Shown here piece by piece: positions 1 through 9,624 of a DNA stretch of 64,000 bases. This DNA is from an uncultured Clostridium sp. (lineage in GTDB: Bacteria; Bacillota; Clostridia; TANB77; CAG-508). A program made the position numbers and the translations under genes. Location: NCBI GenBank assembly GCA_947651825.1, contig CANTAQ010000001.1, positions 350,249-414,248 on the forward strand, written 5' to 3'. The notes below the pieces were generated by a model that worked only from the letters and a program-made list of their open reading frames with translations, was not told the DNA's origin and made no database searches. Within the stretch, counting starts at the first letter, position 1, and each line of letters starts with the position of its first letter.

Positions 1-2
1 GT

Positions 3-1182
3 GCTCTTTTTGTAGATACACTAAATCTTGCATTTGTTGTTGATGTTAAAGGCTTTGAAAGTCGTGGTATTGACACTCCTAAAAATGAAATTGTTATTAG
101 AGGTTCTCAGGAAGCATTTGTAGAAAAATTAAGAACAAATACATCTATATTAAGAAGAATAATTAATAGTCCTGAATTTATTATTGAAAAATCAAGTGTT
201 GGTAAAATTAGTAATACAAATGTAGCTATTTGTTATATGAAAAATATTGCTAATCCAAATCTTGTTGCTGAAGTAAAATATAGATTAAATAATATTGATG
301 TAGATTATGTTCTTTCATCTCGGACAAGTTGAACAATTAATACAAGATGATAGTAGAATGGCACTTCCTCAAATGATTTCTACTGAAAGACCTGATAAAG
401 CTTCTACTCATCTACTTGAAGGCCGTGTAGTTGTAATCGTTAATGGGTCTCCATATGTCTTAATTTTACCTGGGGTTTTCATAGATTTCTTATCCTCTCC
501 TGAAGATTTAAACTTAAAGCATCAATATTCTAATTTATTAAAAATAATTAGAGGACTTGCTACAGTAATAACATTATTATTACCTGGAATTTACGTTGCA
601 ATTATGACTTTTCATGCTGAATTAGTCCCCACAGAATTATTATTTACAATCGCTGCCGCAAGAAACTCAGTTCCTTTTCCTGTCATTTTTGAAATTTTAA
701 TTATGGAGGTAGCTTTTGAATTAATCCGTGAAGCAGGACTTAGAATTCCTACTCCTATTGGACCTACTATAGGAATAATTGGTGCTTTAGTTTTGGGAGA
801 AGCTGCTGTTAGTGCTAATTTGGTCAATCCTGCTGTTATAATAATTGTTGCTTTAACTGGCTTATGTTCTTTTGCCATACCTGACTTTTCACTTAATTTC
901 AGTTTTAGAATATATAAATTTCTATATATTTTCTTAGCTTTTATTGCAGGATTTTTAGGAATTGCAATAGGTTTGTTTTCTCAAGTTGCTATTCTTGTTA
1001 ATTTCAAATCATTTGGTGTTCCTTATTTATCTCCTTATACTCCTTTTGTTAACTTCAAAAAAAGCGTTTCTTACCTTATTCCTCCTATTTGGAAACGTGA
1101 ACGTAGAAGTGATTTTTTAAATACTGTTAGACCAAAAGAACAAGCTGACATTAGCCAAAAATGGAAATTTAGAAAGGAATGA
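3..1182 (+). CDS. gerA: GerA-family spore germinant receptor subunit A (5' end outside window, one CGGA site)
   Basis: Inner-membrane subunit of a Ger-type germinant receptor that senses nutrients and starts spore germination. The first visible codons continue a gene that begins before the window. About 392 residues are visible of a family usually near 480-500. The soluble part carries RGSQEAFVEKLRTN and TERPDKASTHLLEGRVVV, both typical of GerA. Four or five hydrophobic segments follow, then a basic tail ending RKE. The frame read from base 3 stops at 330, and the family sequence resumes in the +1 frame at base 322. Reading CGGA at 321-324 as Gly gives VLSS-G-QVEQLIQDD, matching the conserved S/G-x-x-EQLI of the family. 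The visible length is 3n+1. The gerB gene follows 11 bases downstream, so this is an A-B-C operon. Family assignment is secure; decoding of the CGGA is inferred. Confidence 0.93.
321..324 (+). other. CGGA quadruplet/+1 site in gerA
   Basis: In-frame CGG preceded by TCT. The upstream frame ends at TGA 330-332. Treating CGGA as one Gly codon rejoins the GerA family sequence. Confidence 0.85.
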
Positions 1183-1193
1183 ATTAATTAAAA

Positions 1194-2303
1194 ATGGATA
1201 AAATTGAAAAAATAGGTAGATTTGAAGCAATCACTCTTTTAATAACATTGATTGCAAATAATATTATTTTTAATATTTCTTCTATGGTATTACATTCTAC
1301 TGGTACTGGTTCATGGGTAAATATTATCTATCTTAGTATAGTCTCAATTGTATTTATAGTTATTGTTTCTGCTCTTTTTAAATCTTTCAGTAATTCTGAT
1401 ATAGTAGATGTTTCAGAATATTTAGGAGGAAAATTTTTAAAATATCTTATAGCTACACTTTATATAATATTTTTTGTTGTATTTTCTGCTCTTTGTTTAA
1501 GATATTTTTCAAATAGTTTACAACTTATATATTTTAAATATAGTCCACTAATATTTATAATGTTACTTTTTATAATTCCTGTTATTATTTCTAACAAAGC
1601 TGGGCTAAAAGGTATTGTTGGTGTAACAAGGTTATCTTTTCCTTTTACTTTTTTTGGAATTGTTATTTTAATGTTTGCAGCTTCAAATGATTTTGTGTGG
1701 CAATATTTATTTCCTGCATTTGGTTATGGAATGGATTCTATTTTTCTTAATGGTTTAACTAATCTTTTTGCATTTAATGTAATTTCTTATCTGTTTTTAT
1801 TAAAACCAATGTTAAAAGAGGAAAAACATTTTAAAACCATTTCAATTATTTCAGTAATTGTTTGTGGAATTTATATCTTAGTTTCTATTCTATCTTTACT
1901 TATGACTTTTCCGTTTATTGTAGAAACTGATGAAATGTTTAGTATATACTTATTAACTAGATTAGTTTCCTTTGGGAATTTTTTACAAAGAGTTGATGCT
2001 ATTTTTATACTTTTATGGATTTTTATATTTTTGACTTTTTTAAGCTTTAATTTCTATTGCATCCTAAAATTGTTTAAAAAGATATTTAACATTGCTAATT
2101 CCAGTGAAATGAGTTATAGCTTATCAGCACTAATTATAGGTCTAGCTCTCGTCTTTAAAGATATTCGTGTTGTTAAATATATATTTAGAAATTATTTAAA
2201 GTTATATGCTGTAATACTAATATTTGTAGTAAGTTTCATTATTCTTTTGCTTGCTTATTTCAAAAAGAAAAAATCTAGAAGAAAGGATATGATAAAAAAA
2301 TGA
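1194..2303 (+). CDS. gerB: GerB-family spore germination permease
   Basis: Integral membrane subunit B of the germinant receptor, an amino-acid-permease-like protein of the spore inner membrane. It has 369 residues with about ten hydrophobic segments and starts MDKIEKIGRFEAITLL, the usual GerAB N-terminus with a short cytoplasmic lead before TM1. The family length is about 360-370, so the gene is complete. It follows gerA by 11 bases and overlaps gerC by 4 bases (ATGA), which supports translational coupling. No in-frame CGG codon was seen. Confidence 0.93.
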   Translation: MDKIEKIGRFEAITLLITLIANNIIFNISSMVLHSTGTGSWVNIIYLSIVSIVFIVIVSALFKSFSNSDIVDVSEYLGGKFLKYLIATLYIIFFVVFSALCLRYFSNSLQLIYFKYSPLIFIMLLFIIPVIISNKAGLKGIVGVTRLSFPFTFFGIVILMFAASNDFVWQYLFPAFGYGMDSIFLNGLTNLFAFNVISYLFLLKPMLKEEKHFKTISIISVIVCGIYILVSILSLLMTFPFIVETDEMFSIYLLTRLVSFGNFLQRVDAIFILLWIFIFLTFLSFNFYCILKLFKKIFNIANSSEMSYSLSALIIGLALVFKDIRVVKYIFRNYLKLYAVILIFVVSFIILLLAYFKKKKSRRKDMIKK

Positions 2304-3490
2304 AATATAAACAAATTATTTTAATCTTATTGTTGTGCATATTCTTTCTTACTGGTTGTTCTAATTCTGCTGGTGTTGAAACTAGAGCCTATGTTGTTGC
2401 AATAGGTATTGATGAAGGCGAATCAAAACCTATAAAACTTAGTTTACAAATAGCCATATTAAGTTCTTCAGATAGCTCTAGTGGTGCACAAAAAGACAAT
2501 TCTAGTATTATATCTGTTGAATGTAGCGATATAGATTCTGGAATCAGTTTAATAAATAGTTATATCAGCAAACAGATTGATTTATCACACTGTAAAGCTA
2601 TAATAATATCCGAAACTCTCGCTTCTGCTGGAATTTCTAAATATATTTATACACTTGTTAATAATGTAGAAGTTAGACCAGGTTGTAATGTCATAATCAG
2701 TAAATGTCTAGCCTCTGACTTTTTAAATAATTTTAAACCAGTATTAGAAGCTGTACAATCTAATTATTATGAATCTATATTAAATTCTAGTGAATATACA
2801 GGTTATATAGATGATTTACATTTAAGCAATTTTTATTCTAAGTTCTTAAGTACCGCTTCTGAAGCTGTTGCAATACTTGGTGGAATAAGCTCAGATGAAC
2901 CAATTACTCCAGATTCTGAATATATTGCTGGAAAAACCAGTATTGAAGGAAAAAACAAAATAGAAAATTTTGGAACAGCAGTATTTAAAGGAGATAAATT
3001 AGTTGGTGAACTAAATAATTTAGAAACATTGTGTCATTTAATTGTAACTAACAGATTAGAAAACGCTACTATAACTATACCTAATCCTCTTGATTACACA
3101 TCTGATGTTTCAATCTATATACATCTAACCAAAAATACTGAAAATCATGTTGAACTAATTAATAATTATCCTTATATAAAAACAAAAGCTCATATAACAG
3201 GTAATGTGTTATCTTTAACAAATTCTTTAGATTTAACAGATAAAGAAACTTTAGATATGTTAAATTCTTCTATAAATACCTATTTAGAAAAAAATATTAG
3301 TTCATATCTATATAAAACATCAAAAGAATTTAAATCTGATATAGCTGGATTTGGTAAATATATGTTGCCAAAATATTTGACTTGGCAAGATTGGATTGAC
3401 TCAGATTGGTCTAACAATTATGAAAATGCATTCTTTGATGTTAGTATAGAAACTAATATTCAAAGTGGTTATCTTTATAACAAAATATAA
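2300..3490 (+). CDS. gerC: GerC-family germination lipoprotein
   Basis: Lipoprotein subunit C of the germinant receptor, anchored to the outer face of the spore inner membrane. It has 396 residues. A signal peptide covers residues 1-19 with lipobox LTGC (lipidated Cys20), followed by the GerAC-like start ETRAYVVAIGIDEGE and a C-terminal domain ending in an ETNIQSGYL-type strand. The start overlaps the gerB stop. A strong terminator follows at 3498-3535, so A-B-C form one transcript. Confidence 0.92.
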   Translation: MKYKQIILILLLCIFFLTGCSNSAGVETRAYVVAIGIDEGESKPIKLSLQIAILSSSDSSSGAQKDNSSIISVECSDIDSGISLINSYISKQIDLSHCKAIIISETLASAGISKYIYTLVNNVEVRPGCNVIISKCLASDFLNNFKPVLEAVQSNYYESILNSSEYTGYIDDLHLSNFYSKFLSTASEAVAILGGISSDEPITPDSEYIAGKTSIEGKNKIENFGTAVFKGDKLVGELNNLETLCHLIVTNRLENATITIPNPLDYTSDVSIYIHLTKNTENHVELINNYPYIKTKAHITGNVLSLTNSLDLTDKETLDMLNSSINTYLEKNISSYLYKTSKEFKSDIAGFGKYMLPKYLTWQDWIDSDWSNNYENAFFDVSIETNIQSGYLYNKI

Positions 3491-3497
3491 ATTTCAC

Positions 3498-3535
3498 AAA
3501 AACCTCTTACTTATTAATTTTAGTTAGAGGTTTTT
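3498..3535 (+). terminator. Rho-independent terminator of the gerABC operon
   Basis: Inverted repeat AAAACCTCT / AGAGGTTTTT with an 18-base AT loop, followed by a T run, 8 bases after the gerC stop. Confidence 0.85.
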
Positions 3536-3562
3536 AAATATAAAATTCTAGGAGGTCTTATT

Positions 3563-3736
3563 TTGAAAACTTTTATTCTTATACTATCATTTCTAGTTCT
3601 AATAAAAACTATCAGCTATGGAATTTATGAAATAAAAACAAACAGCAATATAATTGCTGGTATAACCATAATTATAATTGCTGCTATTAGCTCAATACTA
3701 CCTAATGTTATAATATATATTAACGGAATAATTTAA
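3563..3736 (+). CDS. Small hydrophobic membrane protein (57 aa, TTG start)
   Basis: A 58-codon frame starting with TTG at 3563, eight bases after a perfect AGGAGG at 3550-3555. The product MKTFILILSFLVLIKTISYG... is almost entirely hydrophobic, with two predicted membrane segments (about residues 3-20 and 31-55). It lies just after the gerABC terminator, so it needs read-through or its own promoter. Its stop overlaps the secG stop by 4 bases on the opposite strand. I do not recognise a family. A role linked to the germinant receptor is possible from position only. Confidence 0.6.
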   Translation: MKTFILILSFLVLIKTISYGIYEIKTNSNIIAGITIIIIAAISSILPNVIIYINGII

Positions 3737-3960
3737 TATACTATTCCTAATGTTATTGCAAGTATTACAAACACAACTCCTAAGAACATTGTAAATCTCT
3801 TTACTTTCCCTTCAGTTGTTCTTCCTTTATTTTTTTCATAGAAAGATCCTCCACCAGTAATTGCTTCTGATGCTCCTCCATCTTCCTTTGATTGAGATAT
3901 TGTTAATATTGTTAATAAAACTGCTATAATTGCATATACGATAATTAGTAAAGTTTTCAC
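3733..3960 (-). CDS. secG: Protein translocase subunit SecG
   Basis: Small membrane partner of the SecYEG channel. It has 75 residues: TM1 about 2-21, a Gly/Ser-rich loop with GGASEAITGGGSFYEKNKGRT, and TM2 about 55-74. This two-TM shape with the GG-S-F linker is diagnostic of SecG. It starts with GTG after GGAGGGA. It stands alone and converges on the small + strand gene. Confidence 0.92.
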   Translation of the reverse strand: MKTLLIIVYAIIAVLLTILTISQSKEDGGASEAITGGGSFYEKNKGRTTEGKVKRFTMFLGVVFVILAITLGIVY

Positions 3961-4057
3961 TATTATTCCCTCCTATTTTAAATCGACTTAATTATTGTAA
4001 CATAAATGAATTTAAAAAGCAAGAGTTTTATAATGTTTTATATCGCAAATTTACTTT

Positions 4058-6536
4058 TTATTCCACACTCTTTAAACTATCTATCATATCTATTTTCTTT
4101 AGTGTAAAATGCACTATAAAATCTACTATAAATGAAAATCCTGCTGTAATTAATGTTGCATATAAATAACTAAGTGGTTCAATTTCTTTTATAAATCTGA
4201 AATCTGATATTTCACAAGTGGTTATTATAAAATTAGTTAAGAAATATCCTCCGCACTAATCCTATTGCTATCCCTGCAACTGTAAAAATTATACTTTCTC
4301 TGCTTATATATGCATCTACTTCCTTGTTATAAAATCCTAAAACTTTTAAAGTCGCTATTTCTCTTTTTCTTTCACTAATATTAACATTTGCTAAATTATA
4401 TAATACTGTTAATGCTAATATTGCAGATGCCATTATTAATATAATTATTACATAGTCTAATGATTTTAACATATCATTTATTGTTTCTATCAATCCATCT
4501 ACCATTGTAATTGACGCTATATTTGAATCTTGCAATATCTTTTCTGAGAGAGTATTTTGTTGATTTTTATTTAAATCTATTGTATTAATCCAAAGTAAAT
4601 TTGTTTCTGATTTTCCAACAACATTTTCATAATTTTCCTTTGAAATATATACATAATGGTCAATATAATTTCTAACTACATCTTGAACTTTAAATTCATA
4701 TCCTTTGCCATCATTTACTGATAATATAATAGTGTCTCCTTCTTTTGTATTTAACATTTCTGCCAATTTATCAGTAATTATTACACCATTATCCCCTAGG
4801 TTTACTTCTTCTAAATTTTCGTCATACAATGTACATACTTTTTCAAATTCTTCTTTATCTTCTGGAATGATTATATTAGTAGTTTTTTGTATGTTTGCTT
4901 TTTTTACCTCTCCTGTTTCTGCAGTTATACTTATTATTTCTGTTATTTCATCATAACTTTGTAATTTTTTCATTGTATCCTTGCTATTTTCTTTAAGATA
5001 TATTATTCCATCATACTTATATGTTTCTCCATATTGTTTTGAAACAATTTTTGTTATTGAATCCCTAAGTCCAAAACCTGAAAGTGTTAGCGCTGTACAG
5101 CCTGCAATTCCTATAATTGTCATTAATGCTTTTTTCTTATATCTAAATAGATTTCTTATTGTTACTTTTTTTGAAAAGCTTATGTGGTCCCAGACTATTT
5201 TTATTCTTTCTAAGAATACTCTCTTTCCTGCTTTTGGTGCCTTTGGTCTCATTAAGTTTGAAGGCATAGACATCAATTCTTTTCTACAAACGGCAAAAGT
5301 TGCTCCAACAATGCATATAAAGGCTATTCCAAGTCCAATTAATCCATTTTCTATTCTAAATGGTGTCATTAAATTTGGAACTTTATATAACAATCCATAT
5401 GTATTCCAAATAACTGCTGGTAATAGATAAAAACATATAAGCATACCTATTATTCCACCAACAATGCATGCAATTGATGCATACAATATATATTTGAATA
5501 ATATATTTCTATTTGAGTATCCTAGTGCCTTTAAAGTTCCTATTTCTGTTCGTTCCTCTTCAACCATTCTTGTCATTGATGTTAGACTAATTAATACTGC
5601 TATTATATAAAAAACTATTGGGAACACCCCTGCTAAGTTTGTTATACTTTCTATTGCCTGTACTATTCCATAATATCCTGAATTATCTGTTCTTGTTTGT
5701 ATATACCATTTGTTTTGCTCTATTTCTGGTAGTTGAATATTTTCTTCTGGTATTCCCATATCTAGCATTTGCTTTTTTGTATCTTCTATTAATTGATTCT
5801 CTCTTGCTTTTTCTCTTGTTTCTTTTATCATTTCTATACTTTCTTTTGCATTTTCAACTAATTCATCATACTTTTTACTTTGAGACTTTACTTCTGTTGC
5901 TCCCAATACTCTTGCACATATGCTAGTGTAGTAGTTAAAATCTAATAACCTTTTACCATAAATATAACAATTTATTGTTCCAGTTCCCAGTGTTGTTGTT
6001 CCTCTTTCATTTGATATATAAAGAGGACTTTTACATAATCCGACTATTGTTAATTCTTTCTTCAAAACACTTTCATCTTCTGTTTTTATTTGTATCTTAT
6101 CTCCAATTTTATAATTATTATATAATGCAAATTTTTCATCTAATACACATTCATTATCATTTTCTATTATTCTTCCCTCTTCTATATATGGAGTATTTAT
6201 CTCTTCATTATATTCAATTATTCTTGCTACATATTCTTTGTTTTTTATTTCAATTAGATAGTCTTTTTCTTTTATTCCATATGCTTCTTCTATTCCTTCT
6301 GTCTCTTCAATTTTCTGCACATCTTCTTCAGTTAATCCTAATATTGCTTGAATACTTATATCATATGTTTTTGTTTCATCTAAATATTTATCTAAAGTAT
6401 CTTCCATGTCTGGACTTGCTGCTGTTAATCCTGCAAAAAATCCCACACCTAGTAATGCCATAAATAACATTGATAGAAACCTTTTTTTATTTTTTAATAT
6501 TGATTTTAGACTGTTTTTTAGTAGTGCTTTTTTCAT
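4058..6536 (-). CDS. FtsX/MacB-like ABC transporter permease (one CGGA site)
   Basis: Membrane subunit of a large FtsX-type ABC exporter, partner of the ATPase at 6737-7438. It is about 825 residues: TM1 near 18-40, a large extracytoplasmic region with a coiled coil (about 220-275), three TMs with the MTRMVEEERTEIGTLKALGYS motif, a second FtsX unit with NVNISERKREIATLKVLGF, and the last TMs at the C-terminus. Read as triplets it would stop at 4233 just after GIAIGLV, losing the last membrane segments. Reading CGGA at 4250-4253 as Gly gives GLVGGYFLTNFII and a normal end at 4058 (DMIDSLKSVE). The length is 3n+1. The substrate is unknown; peptide or lipoprotein export is typical. Confidence 0.88.
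4250..4253 (-). other. CGGA quadruplet/+1 site in the ABC permease gene
   Basis: In-frame CGG after GTG. Read as Gly it gives the GLxxGxxL helix motif common at the FtsX C-terminus. As a triplet the frame ends 18 bases later. Confidence 0.82.
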
Positions 6537-6644
6537 ATTTTTCCTTTCTTTTTTTTAATCTGTAAGTCGCCCAAGAGTGCGACCTATACATATTTATTCT
6601 GAATCTCAATTCAAGTTGTTTTATTGTACGATACAGCTCCACGT

Positions 6645-6697
6645 GGAAATTAACTTTTAAAAATCGACTAAAGAGGATTTTTAAAAAGTTTAATTTC
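6645..6697. repeat. Long AT-rich inverted repeat between permease and ATPase genes
   Basis: Arms 6645-6665 (GGAAATTAACTTTTAAAAATC) and 6675-6697 (GATTTTTAAAAAGTTTAATTTCC, longer by two bases) flank a 9-base loop. It sits between two co-directional genes of the same exporter and could tune the ATPase:permease ratio. A shorter similar palindrome occurs at 17873-17895. Confidence 0.6.
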
Positions 6698-6736
6698 CAG
6701 TAAGATAGAGCAGATTAGTTAATCAAATAATTAAGT

Positions 6737-7438
6737 CTACCACTCGATTTCTTCAATTGGAATTGGATTATCATTTATTTCTATTTTCTCTGCTGTTCCA
6801 TTTTTAAAATATATTACCTTATCTGCCATTGGTGCTATTGCTGTATTATGTGTTATTATAACTACTGTCATTTTTTCTTTTCTACAAGTATCTTGCAATA
6901 GTGTTAAAATTTGCTTTCCTGTTTTATAATCCAATGCTCCTGTTGGTTCATCACATAATAATAGTTTTGGATTTTTAGCTATTGCTCTTGCAATTGCAAC
7001 TCTTTGTTGTTCTCCTCCTGATAATTGTGCTGGAAAGTTTTTCATTCTATCCTTAAGTCCTACTTTTTCTAGTACTTCTTCTACATTTAAACTATCTTTA
7101 CAAATCTGTGTTGCAAGTTCTACATTTTCTTTTGCAGTTAAGTTTTGTACCAAATTGTAAAATTGGAATACGAATCCAATATCTTCTCTTCTGTATTTAG
7201 TTAATTCCTTATTTTTCAAGGTAGTTATTTCTTTTTTATCTACTAAAACTTTTCCTGATGTTGCTGTATCCATTCCACCTAATATATTTAAAGTTGTTGT
7301 TTTTCCTGCTCCACTTGGACCTACTATTATAACTAATTCCCCTTTTTTTATTTGAAAACTTGTATTATTTAAAGCATCTATGATAACTTCTCCCATTTTG
7401 TATTGTTTATTTACTTTTTTGAATTCTATATATGCCAT
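6737..7438 (-). CDS. ABC transporter ATP-binding protein (MacB/LolD type)
   Basis: ATPase of the exporter whose permease lies downstream. It has 233 residues with Walker [10 protein letters not shown] (about 40-48), Q-loop QFYN, signature LSGGEQQR, Walker [13 protein letters not shown] and switch His in ITHN. The QQR signature and the D-loop GALD place it in the MacB/LolD/FtsE group that pairs with FtsX-like permeases. A TATAAT-like -10 lies at 7473-7478 upstream. Confidence 0.93.
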   Translation of the reverse strand: MAYIEFKKVNKQYKMGEVIIDALNNTSFQIKKGELVIIVGPSGAGKTTTLNILGGMDTATSGKVLVDKKEITTLKNKELTKYRREDIGFVFQFYNLVQNLTAKENVELATQICKDSLNVEEVLEKVGLKDRMKNFPAQLSGGEQQRVAIARAIAKNPKLLLCDEPTGALDYKTGKQILTLLQDTCRKEKMTVVIITHNTAIAPMADKVIYFKNGTAEKIEINDNPIPIEEIEW

Positions 7439-7687
7439 ATTTCTTCTCCTTTTTATTGTTTACATTTTATGTATTATATCATAAAAATAAAGGAAACAAA
7501 AGTATCAAAAGTCAAACGATTTACTCTCTATCATTATTTACTCTTAGTTCCTTTTACCAAGAGAAAGGAGCAGCCTTTGGGGTCTGGTCCTCCTCTTCGC
7601 ATTGTCTAATTTTATTCTTTTTATTTAATGAAACAATTTTTATACTATAGCCTAAATGAATAACCATTTTTCTATAAGATAAAAATG
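7439..7687. other. Intergenic region upstream of the exporter operon
   Basis: No convincing gene. It contains a minus-strand TATAAT (7473-7478) for the ABC operon. The rest is AT-rich with a short GC-richer stretch near 7560-7600 that I cannot assign. Confidence 0.5.
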
Positions 7688-7729
7688 CCCCAGGCACTCT
7701 AGACATATTATGTTCTAAAGTGCCTGGGG
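7688..7729 (-). terminator. Strong terminator of the 7780-8529 gene
   Basis: Arms CCCCAGGCACT (7688-7698) and AGTGCCTGGGG (7719-7729), followed on the minus strand by CATTTTTAT. The stem is unusually GC-rich for this genome, like the gene it ends. Confidence 0.85.
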
Positions 7730-7779
7730 ACTTAATTCTCCTATTAAGGTTTCCTTGTTTGTCGGTTTATGATTCAGTT

Positions 7780-8529
7780 TTAGTATTGCGTACTGTAAAC
7801 AAATTGCCCATTCTTCTCAGCTCGAAGAACAACAAGGGTTTGGCAAATGTCATACAGACTTACCTTTCCATCCATGGCTTTTGTTTCCAACATTGTCGGC
7901 ATACCAACAATTGAATAATGGTCTCCATTAATCGCAATGGATGTATCTCCCTCTAAGAACTCTTCCATGGTAAATTCATAGCCATAACTACCTTCTATGC
8001 TATTATGAATTCCCTTCAGTTCCAGTTCTGTGTCAGTGCGCAGGTCAGTAACTTTATTGTTCTTACTGTCAACCTTAAGGGCACGGATATCCTGGTTAAA
8101 CAGTGTTGCTACAAACTGCAGCTCAGATGTTTTTACAAACACCTCCTTGTACCGTTCAGGAATTTCGCTGATGGATTGAAGTAACTGTGTCGTTTGCTGA
8201 TTTTCGTCCTCGAGAGCTTTCGCTTTTTTTCTCAACTCCTCAAGGGCTTTTCCTTGTTCCTCCTTTTCTTTTTCCAAACTGGAAATGGTCTCGTCTTGGT
8301 CTTTGATTTGTCCTTGCAGGTCAGCAATTGTTTTTTCCTGCTCTTCGATGGTTGCACTCTGCCCATTGGTTTGTTCAGTAAGCTCGTTTACCTGTGTTTT
8401 GAGCATCTCCTCGTTGCTTGGGCCTCCACAACCAGTGGTCAGAAGCATGAATGCTAGCAGATACACTATTGTAGTGCCTGCTGCTGCTATCCAACCTTTG
8501 CCTATTGTCCGCTTTTTGCTCTGTCTCAT
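7780..8529 (-). CDS. Foreign-looking putative lipoprotein with coiled coil
   Basis: I do not recognise a named family. About 249 residues from the ATG at 8529, chosen because GGAGG lies 7 bases upstream. A basic N-terminus and hydrophobic segment (about 13-32) end in a TTGC lipobox-like motif (Cys34). A heptad-rich coiled coil follows (about 40-105, e.g. LEKEKEEQGKALEELRKKAK), then a globular C-terminal domain. GC content and codon use are clearly higher than in neighbours. Two in-frame CGG codons (8152-8154 as CGGT, 8509-8511 as CGGA) read naturally as Arg, unlike in native genes. The gene has its own GC-rich terminator, and recent transfer is inferred. Confidence 0.75.
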   Translation of the reverse strand: MRQSKKRTIGKGWIAAAGTTIVYLLAFMLLTTGCGGPSNEEMLKTQVNELTEQTNGQSATIEEQEKTIADLQGQIKDQDETISSLEKEKEEQGKALEELRKKAKALEDENQQTTQLLQSISEIPERYKEVFVKTSELQFVATLFNQDIRALKVDSKNNKVTDLRTDTELELKGIHNSIEGSYGYEFTMEEFLEGDTSIAINGDHYSIVGMPTMLETKAMDGKVSLYDICQTLVVLRAEKNGQFVYSTQY

Positions 8530-8633
8530 GTTTACCTCCAAAAAAATTTTTAGGATAAAGCCTACAATATTATTATATATTTTTTCTAGTTTTATGTCAA
8601 CTATATGCCTCTTACTTCTTTTTCACTAAATAA

Positions 8634-8664
8634 AAAAATAGATGAAACATATTCATCTATTTTT
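8634..8664 (-). terminator. Terminator of the porGDAB operon
   Basis: Stem AATAGATGAA / TTCATCTATT with a run of seven T on the minus strand, just after the porB stop. Confidence 0.85.
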
Positions 8665-8670
8665 ATTATT

Positions 8671-9621
8671 TTATTCTCTATTTGTTATTTCTTCTAATCT
8701 TAATAGTTCTTCCCATCTCTTGTCTACTTCTTTTTGAAATTCTTCTATCATCCATTCATTTCCTGGTTTAAACATATGCTTAAATCTCTTTTGTGGTTTT
8801 AAGAATTCTTCTACTGGTAGTTTATTAACTGGTTTGTAGTTTATTACATATCTTCCTTCTATTACTTCATATAATGGCCAATAACATGTCTCTACTGCTA
8901 ATTTGTTTATCTTCATTAAATCTTCTGTTGCATAACCCCATCCTCTTGGACATGGTGCTAATACATTTAGGAAGCATGCTCCTTCTGTATATATAGCTTT
9001 TTCTGATTTTTCGTATAAGTCTTTAAAATTATTTACCGCTGCTGTTTGTGCAACATATGGTAAATGGTGTGATGCCATTATTTCTGTTAAATCTTTTCTT
9101 GATTGCATTTTTCCAGGTACAACTGTTCCTGCTGGTGATGTTGTTGTATCTGCAAATTTTGGTGTTGCTGATGAACGTTGGATACCAGTATTCATATATG
9201 CTCCATTATCATAGCATACATATACCATATCATGTCCTCTTTCCATTGCTCCTGATAAACTTTGAAGACCTATATCATATGTTCCTCCATCTCCACCAAA
9301 TGCTATAAATTTTGTATCTTTTCCAGATAATTTATTTTGTCTTTTCATTGACTTATATGCAGCTTCTGCTCCTGATAATGTTGCTCCTGCACATTCAAAT
9401 GCTGTATGAATAAAAGAATCTGTCCATGCTGTATATGGGTATATGAATGTTGAAACTTCCATACAACCTGTTGCATTGCATATTACTGCATGATCTTCTG
9501 GTTTTAGTGCTCTTAGTATCATTCTTCCTACTACTGGAGCTCCACAACCTGCACACATTCTATGTCCTGCTGTAAATCTTGCTGGTTTCTCAGCTACTAT
9601 TTGTTTTAAATTATATGCCAT
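8671..9621 (-). CDS. porB: 2-oxoacid:ferredoxin oxidoreductase, beta subunit
   Basis: Catalytic TPP-binding subunit of a four-subunit pyruvate (or related 2-oxoacid) ferredoxin oxidoreductase, which makes acyl-CoA, CO2 and reduced ferredoxin in the cytoplasm. It has 316 residues. The N-terminal CAGCGAPVVGRM and a later Cys provide [4Fe-4S] ligands. The TPP motif is GDGGTYDIGLQSL...NGAYMNTG. A late CPRGW segment is typical of PorB. It begins 3 bases after the porA stop and is the last gene of the operon. The substrate cannot be fixed from sequence by eye, but pyruvate is most likely. Confidence 0.93.
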   Translation of the reverse strand: MAYNLKQIVAEKPARFTAGHRMCAGCGAPVVGRMILRALKPEDHAVICNATGCMEVSTFIYPYTAWTDSFIHTAFECAGATLSGAEAAYKSMKRQNKLSGKDTKFIAFGGDGGTYDIGLQSLSGAMERGHDMVYVCYDNGAYMNTGIQRSSATPKFADTTTSPAGTVVPGKMQSRKDLTEIMASHHLPYVAQTAAVNNFKDLYEKSEKAIYTEGACFLNVLAPCPRGWGYATEDLMKINKLAVETCYWPLYEVIEGRYVINYKPVNKLPVEEFLKPQKRFKHMFKPGNEWMIEEFQKEVDKRWEELLRLEEITNRE

Positions 9622-9624
9622 GTT

